Assembly (NCBI GenBank): GCA_009774255.1
Contig: VSNK01000010.1
Location: 1-51,044, forward strand
Direction: 5' to 3'
From: Faecalicatena sp.
GTDB lineage: Bacteria > Bacillota > Clostridia > Lachnospirales > Lachnospiraceae
DNA: 51,044 bases
The notes under the pieces are model-generated. The model was not told where the DNA came from, did not search any database, and saw only the letters and a list, made by a program, of their open reading frames with translations. A program made the position numbers and the translations under genes. Shown here in pieces: positions 34,677-42,891 of this stretch (its first letter is position 1; the number at the start of each line of letters is the position of its first letter).

Positions 34677-35996
34677 ATGAAGAAAGTAGTAAAATTTGGC
34701 GGAAGCTCTCTGGCAAATGCAGGGCAGTTCAAAAAAGCCGCAAGGATCATCCGGGCGGACAAGACCAGGATCTATGTAGTGCCGTCTGCACCGGGAAAGC
34801 GTTTTTCAAGCGATACAAAAGTGACAGATATGCTCTATAGCTGTTATGGCGTTGCAATACGGGAAAAGGATTTTACAGAACAGATTGAGGCCATTAAAGC
34901 CCGTTATCAAGAGATCATTGACGGACTCAAGCTGTCCGTTTCTCTGGAGGAAGAGTTCAAGGCGATCCGGAAAAATTTTAGTAAAAAGATCGGCAGGGAT
35001 TATGCCGCATCCAGAGGGGAATACCTGAACGGAAAAATCATGGCCGCATATCTTGGATTTGAATTTATAGATGCCGCGGAGGTGATCCGCTTCGACGCGG
35101 AAAGAAATTTTGACGGGGAGGCAACCAACAGGCTTCTTGCCGAAAGGCTGTCTAATTCTTCCGGCGCGGTAATTCCCGGATTTTACGGGGCCATGGAGGA
35201 CGGCACGATCGTGACTTTTTCCAGAGGCGGTTCCGATATCACCGGTTCCCTGGTTGCTCTGGCAGTACAGGCGGATCTGTATGAAAACTGGACCGACGTA
35301 TCTGGCTTTCTGATCGCGGATCCCAGGATCGTACAGAATCCGAAGGCCATTGAAACAATTACTTACAAAGAACTGCGTGAGCTGTCCTACATGGGCGCCG
35401 GGGTGCTGCATGAGGATGCGATCTTCCCGGTCAGAAAAGCGGGAATTCCGATCAATATCCGCAACACCAATCAACCGGAGGATAAGGGGACTTTGATCGT
35501 CGAGGGTACCTGCAGGCAGCCCAAATATACGGTTACCGGTATTGCGGGGACCGATGGCTTTGTTTCCATCACAATAGAAAAATCAATGATGAACTCCGAA
35601 GTAGGCTTCTGCCGCAAGGTACTGCAGGTATTTGAGGAAAATGAGATTTCGATCGAACATATGCCGTCCGGAATCGATACCATGACGATCTTTGTCCACA
35701 AGGATGTTTTCGAAGAAAAGGAGCAGCAGGTCATCGCGGGAATCCACAAGGCGGTGCATCCGGATCATATCGACCTGGAGTCCGATCTGGCGCTGATCGC
35801 CGTGGTTGGGCGTGGCATGAAGGCTACCAGAGGAACCGCAGGCAGAATTTTCTCTTCGCTGGCACACGCCCATATCAATGTAAAGATGATCGACCAGGGC
35901 TCCAGTGAGCTGAATATTATCGTAGGTGTCCGCCACGATGATTTCAAAAATGCGATCCGCGCCTTATATGAGATCTTTGTGGAAACACGGATTTAG
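34677..35996 (+). CDS. Aspartate kinase
   Basis: 439 aa enzyme that phosphorylates L-aspartate, the first step of lysine, methionine and threonine synthesis. The kinase domain has KFGGSSLANA at the start, and YENWTDVSGFLIADPR and SYMGAGVLHEDAIFPV further on. Two C-terminal ACT domains (about 295-360 and 365-439) include SIEHMPSGIDTMTIFV and LIAVVGRGMKATRGTAGRIF. It has its own promoter. Repeat B overlaps its TAG stop. The paralogue class (lysine-, threonine- or DAP-sensitive) cannot be set from sequence alone. Confidence 0.92.
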   Translation: MKKVVKFGGSSLANAGQFKKAARIIRADKTRIYVVPSAPGKRFSSDTKVTDMLYSCYGVAIREKDFTEQIEAIKARYQEIIDGLKLSVSLEEEFKAIRKNFSKKIGRDYAASRGEYLNGKIMAAYLGFEFIDAAEVIRFDAERNFDGEATNRLLAERLSNSSGAVIPGFYGAMEDGTIVTFSRGGSDITGSLVALAVQADLYENWTDVSGFLIADPRIVQNPKAIETITYKELRELSYMGAGVLHEDAIFPVRKAGIPINIRNTNQPEDKGTLIVEGTCRQPKYTVTGIAGTDGFVSITIEKSMMNSEVGFCRKVLQVFEENEISIEHMPSGIDTMTIFVHKDVFEEKEQQVIAGIHKAVHPDHIDLESDLALIAVVGRGMKATRGTAGRIFSSLAHAHINVKMIDQGSSELNIIVGVRHDDFKNAIRALYEIFVETRI

Positions 35997-36127
35997 TTAT
36001 ACTGCGCGTCAGATAAATCTGCCGTGCAGTATAACATGATGCGCACAGCCGCATGAGGAATTATGCCGCTTTGCGGCTGCGGCTGGTGCAATACTCACGG
36101 CAGATTTCATCGACCGTGAGTATATTT
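35996..36127. repeat. Structured repeat, family B, copy 2
   Basis: Same three hairpins as copy 1 at 23599-23728, with about nine substitutions and one extra base (GCCGCATGAGG versus GCCGCTGAGG). It begins at the last base of the aspartate kinase stop codon. Confidence 0.85.
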
Positions 36128-36168
36128 ATTGCCATTCATAGTCATTGTATTTATTTTCAGGAGGAAAA

Positions 36169-36954
36169 ATGATCGATTTTCATACACATATGTTTCCGGA
36201 AAAGATTGCCGGAAAGACTTTAAGTTTTTTAAGCGCGAGATGCGGGATCCCTCCATTTACGGACGGAACGCCCCGGGGACTGGAGCAGTCCGCTGAGGAG
36301 GCCGGGCTGGAATTTTCCGTTGCACTTCCGGTGGTGACCAGTCCCGCGCAGTTCGACAGTATCAATCACTTTGCAGAACAGTACAGGGAGGGCAGGATCC
36401 TCTCTTTTGGAGGCATCCATCCGGACAATGAGGATTACAAGGAAAAGCTTCGGGATTTGAAGAACCGCGGCTTCCGCGGCATTAAGCTTCATCCGGATTA
36501 TCAGGAAACGTTTTTTAACGATATCCGATATAAGAGGATTATATCCTGTGCAAGTGAACTGGATCTGATCGTATCCGTGCATGCCGGCTTCGATCCGGGC
36601 TATCCGGACTGCGTACACTGCACTCCTGCCATGGCGGGAGAAGTTCTGGACGAAGTGCGGCCGCAGAAGCTGGTGCTTGCGCATATGGGCGGTTTTCTCC
36701 GATGGGATGAGGTGGAGCAGGAGTTGGTCGGAAGAGATGTCTGGTTCGATACGGCCGTCGTATTCGGCAAGATGCCGGATGATCAGTTTGTCCGGATCTG
36801 CAGGAAGCATGGAACCGACCGTATCTTATTTGCCACAGATTCGCCCTGGTCAGGCCAAAGGGAATCTGTGGAATACTTCCGGAAGATGGATCTGTCAGAG
36901 GAAGAAAAGAGGCAGATTCTTACAGAAAATGCAAAGAATCTCTTGACTTTATAA
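36169..36954 (+). CDS. Amidohydrolase family metal hydrolase
   Basis: 261 aa TIM-barrel hydrolase. The N-terminal metal motif is IDFHTHMFP. Later ligands are in SVHAGFD (His), LAHMGG (His) and LFATDSPW (Asp), the amidohydrolase-2 pattern. A conserved DIHP-like segment IKLHPDYQE carries another His. The ATG follows CAGGAGG. Substrate is unknown; related proteins act on cyclic amides or as decarboxylases. Its last codons contain the -35 box of the L21 promoter. Confidence 0.85.
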   Translation: MIDFHTHMFPEKIAGKTLSFLSARCGIPPFTDGTPRGLEQSAEEAGLEFSVALPVVTSPAQFDSINHFAEQYREGRILSFGGIHPDNEDYKEKLRDLKNRGFRGIKLHPDYQETFFNDIRYKRIISCASELDLIVSVHAGFDPGYPDCVHCTPAMAGEVLDEVRPQKLVLAHMGGFLRWDEVEQELVGRDVWFDTAVVFGKMPDDQFVRICRKHGTDRILFATDSPWSGQRESVEYFRKMDLSEEEKRQILTENAKNLLTL

Positions 36955-36971
36955 AGGGTGCATGTTATATT
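36943..36971 (+). promoter_or_regulatory. Promoter of rplU operon
   Basis: TTGACT, 17 bases, TATATT. The -35 box lies in the last codons of the amidohydrolase gene. Confidence 0.75.
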
Positions 36972-36979
36972 TTATGAGT

Positions 36980-37050
36980 ATGCCGCACAGCGAGGTTTTC
37001 CAAGTTCCGTTTCTAAGGACACCGAAGCTGGCGAGTAATGATAATAGGAG
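36980..37050 (+). ncRNA. L21 ribosomal protein leader
   Basis: The sequence from GCCGCACAGCGAGGTTTTCC to GGCGAGTAATGATAAT, directly before AGGAGG of rplU, resembles the Firmicutes L21 leader that lets L21 repress its own operon. Assignment is from memory of the leader layout and from position; a covariance search would settle it. Confidence 0.65.
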
Positions 37051-37057
37051 GTGCCAT

Positions 37058-37366
37058 ATGTACGCGATTATAGCAACAGGTGGTAAACAGTACAAGGTAA
37101 GCGAAGGCGATATCATTAAAGTAGAAAAGCTTGGTGTGGAAGCTGGAGAGACTTATACATTTGACCAGGTACTTGCGGTGAATAATGAGAGTCTTGTTGT
37201 CGGGAATCCTGTTGTAGACGGTGCGACCGTGACCGCATCCGTACTCGGTAACGGTAAGGGTAAGAAGGTCATTGTCTACAAGTATAAGAGAAAAACAGGC
37301 TATCACAAAAAGAACGGCCACAGACAGCAGTACACAGCAGTTAAGATTGAAAAAATCAACGCATAA
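37058..37366 (+). CDS. rplU: 50S ribosomal protein L21
   Basis: 102 aa. MYAIIATGGKQYKVSEGDII, YTFDQVLAVN and KGKKVIVYKYKRKTGYHKKNGHRQQYTAVKI are the L21 hallmarks. The ATG follows AGGAGGTGCCAT. Encoded with prp and rpmA, as is usual in Firmicutes. Confidence 0.98.
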   Translation: MYAIIATGGKQYKVSEGDIIKVEKLGVEAGETYTFDQVLAVNNESLVVGNPVVDGATVTASVLGNGKGKKVIVYKYKRKTGYHKKNGHRQQYTAVKIEKINA

Positions 37367-37370
37367 TCCA

Positions 37371-37703
37371 ATGATCCGAATAACAATTTATGTGAATGAA
37401 TATCATGATTATACAGGCTTTGATATGAGCGGACATGCCGAATTCGCGGATCCTGGCAGGGATATCGTATGTTCGGCGGTTTCCATACTCGTGATCAACA
37501 CGTTGAATGCTCTGGAAGCGTATACGGATGATGAGACGAGCCATGTCAGCGATGAGGAAGAAGGGACCATTGAGTTCCGTTTCCGCAGGAGGCCGTCGCA
37601 TGATGCGGAGCTGTTGCTTCAGACCATGATTCTTGGTCTGGAGAGTCTGGAAGGGAACAGTGAATATGAACCATACATTGATATTATTTTCAAGGAGGTG
37701 TAG
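37371..37703 (+). CDS. prp: Ribosomal-processing cysteine protease Prp
   Basis: 110 aa enzyme that removes the N-terminal extension of L27. The catalytic pair is the His in FDMSGHAEFA and the Cys in DIVCSAVSIL. The start is an ATG 4 bases after the rplU stop. No clear ribosome binding site of its own; translation may be coupled to L21. The target site on L27 (LQFFA) is present in the next gene. Confidence 0.95.
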   Translation: MIRITIYVNEYHDYTGFDMSGHAEFADPGRDIVCSAVSILVINTLNALEAYTDDETSHVSDEEEGTIEFRFRRRPSHDAELLLQTMILGLESLEGNSEYEPYIDIIFKEV

Positions 37704-37707
37704 TACC

Positions 37708-37992
37708 ATGATGAATATGAACCTTCAGTTTTTTGCTCATAAGAAGGGAGTTGGTTCCACAAGGAACGGACGTGACTCCGAGGCAAAAAGATTAGGTGCC
37801 AAGAGGGCTGACGGACAATTCGTAAAGGCAGGCAACATCCTGTACAGACAGCGCGGAACGAAGATCCATCCGGGCATGAATGTAGGACGCGGCGGCGATG
37901 ACACATTATTCGCCCTGGTTGACGGTGTTGTACATTTCGAAAGAAAAGGAAGAGATAAGAAGCAGGTTTCTATCTATCCGAAGGCAGAATAA
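37708..37992 (+). CDS. rpmA: 50S ribosomal protein L27
   Basis: 94 aa. The N-terminus is MMNMNLQFFAHKKGVGS: the NLQFFA stretch is the Prp-cleaved extension, and HKKG begins mature L27, which reaches the peptidyl transferase centre. The core is RDSEAKRLGAKRADGQFVKAG. AAGGAGG lies 7 bases before the ATG. Confidence 0.98.
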   Translation: MMNMNLQFFAHKKGVGSTRNGRDSEAKRLGAKRADGQFVKAGNILYRQRGTKIHPGMNVGRGGDDTLFALVDGVVHFERKGRDKKQVSIYPKAE

Positions 37993-38006
37993 ATACGTAC
38001 GTCCTT

Positions 38007-38034
38007 ACAAGGCAGGAAGCAATTCCTGCCTTGT
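38007..38034 (+). terminator. Hairpin between rpmA and obgE
   Basis: 12-base perfect arms ACAAGGCAGGAA / TTCCTGCCTTGT around a GCAA loop. The T run is weak, so it may act as a partial terminator or RNA-stability element. Confidence 0.55.
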
Positions 38035-38073
38035 TGTATATAGAACTGTATGGAAAAAAAGGAGAAATAATCT

Positions 38074-39363
38074 ATGTTTGCGGACAGGGCGAAAATCTAT
38101 ATCCGGTCAGGGAAGGGCGGCAACGGACATTGCAGCTTTCGTCGGGAATTGTATGTGGCAAATGGAGGACCGGACGGCGGGGACGGAGGCAAAGGCGGAG
38201 ATCTGATCTTCGAAGTGGATGAAGGGCTGAATACACTGGCAGATTTCCGGCATAAAAGAAAATATGCGGCAGGAGACGGGGAAGAGGGCGGCAAACGGCG
38301 CTGCCATGGAAAGAATGGCAGGGATCTTGTTCTGAGAGTTCCGGAGGGAACAGTCATAAAGGAAGCGAAAACTCAGAAAGTCATTGCGGACATGTCCGGA
38401 GAGAACAGGCGCCAGATCGTACTGAAAGGCGGCAAAGGCGGGCTGGGCAACCAGCATTTTGCCACGGCAACCATGCAGGTGCCGAAGTACGCCCAGCCCG
38501 GTAGGCCTGCCATGGAACTGGAAGTGCTCCTGGAGCTGAAGGTGATCGCGGACGTGGGGCTGATCGGATTTCCAAATGTAGGGAAGTCCACACTGCTGTC
38601 CAGGGTCACCAACGCGGATCCCAAGATCGCCAATTACCACTTTACCACACTGAATCCGAATCTGGGAGTGGTGGATCTGGAGGATGGAAAGGGCTTTGTC
38701 ATGGCAGATATCCCTGGCCTCATTGAAGGCGCTTCCGAAGGTGTGGGGCTGGGCCATGAATTTTTAAGGCATATTGAGCGGACAAAGCTGATGATCCATG
38801 TGGTAGATGCCGCCGGAACAGAAGGCCGGGATCCTGTGGATGATATCTACAAGATCAACCAGGAATTAAGGGCCTATAACCCGGAGCTGGCAGAGCGTCC
38901 GCAGGTCATAGCCGCCAACAAGATTGATCTGATTTATTCCGGAGAGGGTGAGGCCGTGGAACGGCTTCGGAAGGAATTTGAACCGAAAGGGATCCGTGTA
39001 TTTCCCATTTCCGGTGTTTCCGGCAATGGGATACAGGAAATGCTCTATTATGTGTCCGAAGAACTGCAGAAGATGGACCAAAAGCCGGTCGTGTTTGAGC
39101 AGGAATATTTTCCGGAGGACGAGCTGATCTACGAGGAGCTGCCGTACAGTGTGGAGCTTGTAGATGGAATGTACGTGGTGGAAGGACCGAAGATCGAGAA
39201 AATGCTTGGATATACCAATCTGGATGCGGAGAAGGGGTTCGTATTTTTCCAGCGTTTTCTGAAAAATACCGGGATTCTGGATGAACTGGAAGCGGCAGGG
39301 ATCCAGGACGGGGATACGGTAAAGATGTATGGTCTGCAGTTTGAATACCTGAAAAGTGAATGA
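38074..39363 (+). CDS. obgE: GTPase Obg (CgtA)
   Basis: 429 aa. The glycine-rich Obg fold (residues 1-158) contains GKGGNGHCSFRRELYVANGGPDGGDGG. The GTPase domain has GFPNVGKSTLL (G1), TTLNPNLG (G2), DIPGLIEGA (G3) and NKIDL (G4). The C-terminal OCT domain (about 350-429) follows. Obg controls late assembly of the 50S subunit and stringent response. In the L21-L27 operon. Confidence 0.97.
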   Translation: MFADRAKIYIRSGKGGNGHCSFRRELYVANGGPDGGDGGKGGDLIFEVDEGLNTLADFRHKRKYAAGDGEEGGKRRCHGKNGRDLVLRVPEGTVIKEAKTQKVIADMSGENRRQIVLKGGKGGLGNQHFATATMQVPKYAQPGRPAMELEVLLELKVIADVGLIGFPNVGKSTLLSRVTNADPKIANYHFTTLNPNLGVVDLEDGKGFVMADIPGLIEGASEGVGLGHEFLRHIERTKLMIHVVDAAGTEGRDPVDDIYKINQELRAYNPELAERPQVIAANKIDLIYSGEGEAVERLRKEFEPKGIRVFPISGVSGNGIQEMLYYVSEELQKMDQKPVVFEQEYFPEDELIYEELPYSVELVDGMYVVEGPKIEKMLGYTNLDAEKGFVFFQRFLKNTGILDELEAAGIQDGDTVKMYGLQFEYLKSE

Positions 39364-39391
39364 TAGTTGATTATCTATGGAGAAAGTGATT

Positions 39392-39757
39392 ATGACAACG
39401 AAACAGAGAGCCTATTTAAAAAGTCTTGCCATGACCATGGATCCGATCTTTCAGATCGGAAAATCAAGCATGACACCGGGACTCACTCAGGCAATCGCAG
39501 AGGCGCTGGAATCAAGGGAGCTGATCAAGATCAGTGTACTCCAGAACTGCGCGGATCACCCGAGAGAGCTTGCGGAACTGGTAGCAGAGCGCACTCGGTC
39601 CCAGGTGGTTCAGGTCATCGGAAAGAAGATCGTATTATATAAAGAAGGCAAAGAGGAGAAAAAGAAGATTATCTTACCTTCCCCGTCAGGAAAATCGCAG
39701 CCCAAGCATTCCGCAGGAAAAAAAGGAGTGTCCGGCAAGGGCCAGGTGGGAAGATGA
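39392..39757 (+). CDS. yhbY: YhbY family RNA-binding (CRM domain) protein
   Basis: 121 aa. The CRM domain is residues 1-95: TKQRAYLKSLAMTMDPIFQIGKSSMTPGL, VLQNCADHPRELAE and QVIGKKIVLYKE. A basic, disordered tail (SGKSQPKHSAGKKG...) follows. The family binds pre-50S particles. The ATG at 39392 has GGAG 9 bases upstream; an in-frame ATG 15 bases earlier is rejected. It overlaps nadD by 4 bases. Confidence 0.93.
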   Translation: MTTKQRAYLKSLAMTMDPIFQIGKSSMTPGLTQAIAEALESRELIKISVLQNCADHPRELAELVAERTRSQVVQVIGKKIVLYKEGKEEKKKIILPSPSGKSQPKHSAGKKGVSGKGQVGR

Positions 39758-40392
39758 AGATCGGCATCATGGGCGGGACTTTTGATCCCATCCATATCGG
39801 ACACCTACTGTTAGGAGAATTTGCCTATGAGGATTACGGACTGGATGAGATCTGGTATCTGCCCAACGGAAATCCCCCCCACAAGCAGCAGGCAGAAGAA
39901 TCCACATTGAATCACCGCGTGGAGATGATACGGCAGGCGATCCGGAATGTACCTTACTTTAAGCTTTGCCTGCATGAGGCGAAAGAAACGGAGCATTCTT
40001 ATACCTATCAAACAATGAGAGAGCTGAATACCCTGTATCCCGAAAATGATTTTTACTTTATCTTGGGCGCAGACTCTCTGTTTTCTATTGAGACATGGAA
40101 GTATTTCCGTGAAATTTTTCCTACATGTACGATCCTGGCGGCCATGAGGGATGACAAAGACGCCGCGGATATGCGGATGCAGATTCGTTATCTGGAAGAA
40201 AAATATGGGGCGAGGATCCGGATCCTGCAGGCACCTCTGCTGGAGATTTCTTCCACCACACTGAGGGAACGGGCTTCCAGGGGACAGAGCGTTTCTTATA
40301 TGGTGCCGGACGCCGTTGCGGAATATATAAAAAAAAATCGTTTATATCAAAAGAGGAAACTGGACAATGGCAGACTTGGAGAAAATTCATAA
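39754..40392 (+). CDS. nadD: Nicotinate-nucleotide adenylyltransferase
   Basis: 212 aa NAD-synthesis enzyme that adenylates nicotinate mononucleotide. Nucleotidyl-transferase motif GGTFDPIHIGHLLL at the N-terminus, and ISSTTLRER near the C-terminus. Its start overlaps yhbY by 4 bases (ATGA), and its end overlaps yqeK by about 26 bases. Confidence 0.96.
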   Translation: MKIGIMGGTFDPIHIGHLLLGEFAYEDYGLDEIWYLPNGNPPHKQQAEESTLNHRVEMIRQAIRNVPYFKLCLHEAKETEHSYTYQTMRELNTLYPENDFYFILGADSLFSIETWKYFREIFPTCTILAAMRDDKDAADMRMQIRYLEEKYGARIRILQAPLLEISSTTLRERASRGQSVSYMVPDAVAEYIKKNRLYQKRKLDNGRLGENS

Positions 40393-40939
40393 AAAATTGG
40401 AAAATAAGCTCAAAAAAGACCGTTATCAGCATACTTTAGGAGTCATGTATACCGCAGGCTCGCTTGCCATGCGGTATAATGAGAATCTGGAAGAAGCACT
40501 GACAGCCGGACTTTTGCATGACTGTGCGAAATACGGCTCGATAAAGGATCAGATCAAGCAATGCAAAAAGCACCAGATCAAGCTGGAAAAGGCTGAATTA
40601 GAGGTTCCCGCGCTGATCCATGCAAAGCTTGGCGCGTATCTTGCCGAAAAGAAATACGGGATCGAGAATCCCAGGATTCTGGACGCTATCCGGTATCATA
40701 CAACCGGGCGGCCTCATATGTCGCTGCTGGATAAGATCATCTATCTGGCTGATTATATTGAGCCAGGGCGGAAGATGATTCCCGGATTGCCGGAAATCCG
40801 TTATCTGGCTTTTACAGATATCAATCAGGCGGTCTGTCAGTGCGCAGAGGCAACATTGAATTATCTGGAAAAGTCGAAGCGTCCCATAGATCCGATGACA
40901 AAGAGGACATACGAATACTATAGGACAGTAGAAGAGTAG
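40367..40939 (+). CDS. yqeK: YqeK, HD-domain diadenosine tetraphosphatase
   Basis: 190 aa HD-domain hydrolase that cuts Ap4A symmetrically. Metal-binding motif AGLLHDCAKYG, RYHTTGRPHMSLLDKIIYLADYIEPGR later. The ATG lies in the 3' end of nadD behind AGAGGAAAC. The usual nadD-yqeK-rsfS arrangement holds. Confidence 0.94.
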   Translation: MADLEKIHKKLENKLKKDRYQHTLGVMYTAGSLAMRYNENLEEALTAGLLHDCAKYGSIKDQIKQCKKHQIKLEKAELEVPALIHAKLGAYLAEKKYGIENPRILDAIRYHTTGRPHMSLLDKIIYLADYIEPGRKMIPGLPEIRYLAFTDINQAVCQCAEATLNYLEKSKRPIDPMTKRTYEYYRTVEE

Positions 40940-41016
40940 TACAGGTCATAGAATAAACCCGCATATGAAGGTAAGGAACTGCATCCGTAAGATTTTATAA
41001 ATAAGGAGGAAGAGGA

Positions 41017-41370
41017 ATGGAACAGTCAAAGGAAATGGCCCGGATCGCTTATCATGCGCTGGCTGACAAGAAGGGCGAGGATATTAAGATCATTGATATC
41101 GAAGGAATCTCCGTGCTGGCCGATTATTTTCTCATTGCAAGCGGTTCGAATGACAGTCAGATCCGCGCAATGGTAGATAATGTGGAGGAGGAATTGGAAA
41201 AAGCCGGTTATTCCGTGAAGCAGAGAGAAGGCTATGGAACCGGCCGATGGGTGCTGCTGGATTTTGGAGATATTATTGTACATGTTTTTGACAAAGAAAA
41301 CCGTCTGTTCTATGATCTGGAACGCATCTGGCGCGACGGAAAAATGATCGGGATAGAAGCTCTGGAATAA
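41017..41370 (+). CDS. rsfS: Ribosome silencing factor RsfS
   Basis: 117 aa. The DUF143 core reads LADYFLIASGSNDSQIRAMVDNVEEELEKAG, then YGTGRWVLLDFGDIIVHVFDKENRLFYDLERIW. RsfS binds L14 and keeps 50S and 30S apart in poor nutrients. AAGGAGGAAGAGGA precedes the ATG. Last gene of the block; a gap with several hairpins follows. Confidence 0.96.
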   Translation: MEQSKEMARIAYHALADKKGEDIKIIDIEGISVLADYFLIASGSNDSQIRAMVDNVEEELEKAGYSVKQREGYGTGRWVLLDFGDIIVHVFDKENRLFYDLERIWRDGKMIGIEALE

Positions 41371-41375
41371 GGCGT

Positions 41376-41487
41376 TGTAGAAAAAAGTGATACAGATTGC
41401 GTGTCAGTTATTTCTACAGCTCCTAATAATCTACAGCTCCTAAGTATGAAAGTAATCTTTCATGATCGTTTGTGTCGGGTGCCGACA
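41376..41487. repeat. Structured gap after rsfS
   Basis: A hairpin from TGTAGAAA (41376) to TTTCTACA (41411-41418), a 13-base direct repeat CTACAGCTCCTAA (41414-41426 and 41431-41443), a palindrome ATGAAAG-4-CTTTCAT (41446-41463) and TGTCGG-3-CCGACA (41473-41487). The following bases to 41601 hold an AGCAGA/TCTGCT stem but no gene. Confidence 0.5.
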
Positions 41488-41601
41488 TGGGCGCAAATAT
41501 GACTATAAGATGAACAGCAGATACCTCAGGCGTCTGCTGCTCTGCTATATACGCATATAAGAAAACCTGCCGAAAGTTCGTTTAACCAGATCTCTGTACG
41601 G

Positions 41602-42219
41602 TCAGTTAAAGAACCGAAACACACCGATTACCTTGCCGAGGATGAGCGGATCCTTTACGAGGATCGGCTTCATATAATCATTCTCAGGCTGCAGGCGTAT
41701 GAAACCGTCTTCTCTATAAAAAGTCTTAACCGTGGCTCCATCCTCGATCATGGCCGCCACCATGTCCCCGTCGGAAGCTGTTTTCTGTTCCTGAATCAGG
41801 ACATAATCGCCGTTCAGGATGCCTGCATTCACCATGCTTTCTCCGTGTACGATCAAAAGATACGTCTGCTTGTTGGGGAGCATCTCCATGGGAATCGGAA
41901 AATAATTCTCAATATTCTGCTGGGCGAGAAGTGGCTCTCCGGCCGCAATATGACCGATGACCGGCACATTGACGACTTCACGGCGGGTGAGATTGAACGT
42001 ATCATCCAGAATCTCAATTGCCCGCGGCTTGGTGGGATCACGATGGATGTAACCGTTTTTCTCCAGTGTCTCCAGGTGAGAGTGGACGGAAGAGGTTGAT
42101 TTTAAATGCACGGCCTCGCAGATCTCCCGCACTGAGGGAGGGAATCCACGGCATAAAATCTGTGATTTAATATATGTTAAGATCTCTTCCTGCTTTTTCG
42201 TAATTTTTCCCTGTGCCAT
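41602..42219 (-). CDS. lexA: LexA SOS repressor
   Basis: 205 aa. N-terminal winged helix (GFPPSVREICEAVHLKSTSSVHSHLETL), cleavage site in IAAGEPLL, catalytic serine in HGESMVNAGI and lysine in MIEDGATVKTF. It self-cleaves with RecA-ssDNA and derepresses SOS genes. Transcribed leftward. LexA-like boxes lie 130-200 bases upstream (42351-42377 and 42410-42423), consistent with autoregulation. AGGAGG is 7 bases before the ATG. Confidence 0.96.
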   Translation of the reverse strand: MAQGKITKKQEEILTYIKSQILCRGFPPSVREICEAVHLKSTSSVHSHLETLEKNGYIHRDPTKPRAIEILDDTFNLTRREVVNVPVIGHIAAGEPLLAQQNIENYFPIPMEMLPNKQTYLLIVHGESMVNAGILNGDYVLIQEQKTASDGDMVAAMIEDGATVKTFYREDGFIRLQPENDYMKPILVKDPLILGKVIGVFRFFN

Positions 42220-42350
42220 ATAATGACCTCCTAAAATATAATGATGAAAGCGTCAAAAGGGATTTTGACGCTTATGATACACGGATTTCTCCGCGCTTTG
42301 CGCTCCCGAAATTTTATTATATTAATCATATCATAGTCAAAAGAAAAAAG

Positions 42351-42377
42351 CAAACATTTGTTACGAAAACATGTTCG
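42351..42377 (-). promoter_or_regulatory. Two adjacent LexA-like boxes before lexA
   Basis: On the minus strand, CGAACATGTTTTCG (42364-42377) differs at one position from the Bacillus pattern CGAACRNRYGTTYG. GTAACAAATGTTTG (42351-42364) differs at the first two positions. TTGACT and A/T-rich -10-like sequence follow at about 42330-42345 for lexA. Confidence 0.7.
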
Positions 42378-42405
42378 ATTTTTTTGGTAAAAATTAAAAA
42401 AAGTA

Positions 42406-42434
42406 TTGACAAACAAACGTTCCTGAGATATACT
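42406..42434 (+). promoter_or_regulatory. Orphan strong promoter divergent from lexA, with LexA-like box
   Basis: TTGACA, 17 bases, TATACT. CAAACAAACGTTCC at 42410-42423 (two mismatches to the LexA pattern) lies in the spacer and overlaps the -35 box. No coding frame follows for about 600 bases. Confidence 0.7.
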
Positions 42435-42440
42435 TGATAG

Positions 42441-42523
42441 TGCAGGCGCGATGAATAATTGAGAAACAGTAAAGTTGCATTTGAAACAAAAAGAGTGGCC
42501 GGTCGCCTGTTTATTATTTTTTG
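42441..42523 (+). ncRNA. Candidate LexA-controlled small RNA
   Basis: Expected start is about 7 bases after TATACT. The 5' end CAGGCG (42443-42448) can pair with CGCCTG (42504-42509) just before a T-rich stretch at 42510-42522. No ORF longer than a few codons. If transcription reads through, it would end at the hairpin at 42763-42791. Purely a candidate from promoter and folding. Confidence 0.3.
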
Positions 42524-42706
42524 CGATTTTGAAAATACATGTATACAATTTGAATGTTGTTTTTTGGTAGGAGTCATTTCATCTGAGGAAAGCATTGAAA
42601 ATAGCTTCCTGTTTTGTATACAATGATACAATCCGTATTTTCTTTGCAAATTCTTATTTTTTGATATCAATATACGTCCCCACGTTATTTGATATATTCT
42701 TTTAGT

Positions 42707-42757
42707 AGTTGCTGTTGCAACCGGACTTGACGTGTATGTGCGTCAGGCCGCACACTT
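42707..42757. repeat. Hairpin repeat, family C, copy 2
   Basis: The reverse complement of copy 1 at 26422-26497, shortened and less perfect: GTTGCTGTTGCAAC, then GACGTGTATGTGCGTC and CCGCACACTTTATTTGAAA. Confidence 0.6.
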
Positions 42758-42762
42758 TATTT

Positions 42763-42791
42763 GAAAAAGGGATTGCGTACATCCCTTTTTC
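42763..42791 (+). terminator. Terminator hairpin in the lexA-xer gap
   Basis: GAAAAAGGGAT, 7-base loop, ATCCCTTTTTC. Confidence 0.65.
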
Positions 42792-42810
42792 ATACACCTT
42801 TTAGTTTTAT

Positions 42811-42858
42811 GAAAGGCGGTATGTATTCCGAAGTTTATTCGGGAACATACCGTCTTTT
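42811..42858 (+). terminator. Second terminator-like hairpin
   Basis: GAAAGGCGGTATGT pairs with ACATACCGTCTTTT, with an inner TTCCGAA/TTCGGGA stem. Other parts of the 42220-43041 stretch not listed here show no gene. Confidence 0.5.
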
Positions 42859-42891
42859 ACATTTCAATGACGAATTATGCGGAATCTTCTT

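Noticed and set aside
36145..36168. TTG start of the amidohydrolase 24 bases upstream
   Set aside because: The ATG at 36169 has AGGAGG right before it and opens directly with the metal motif IDFHTH.
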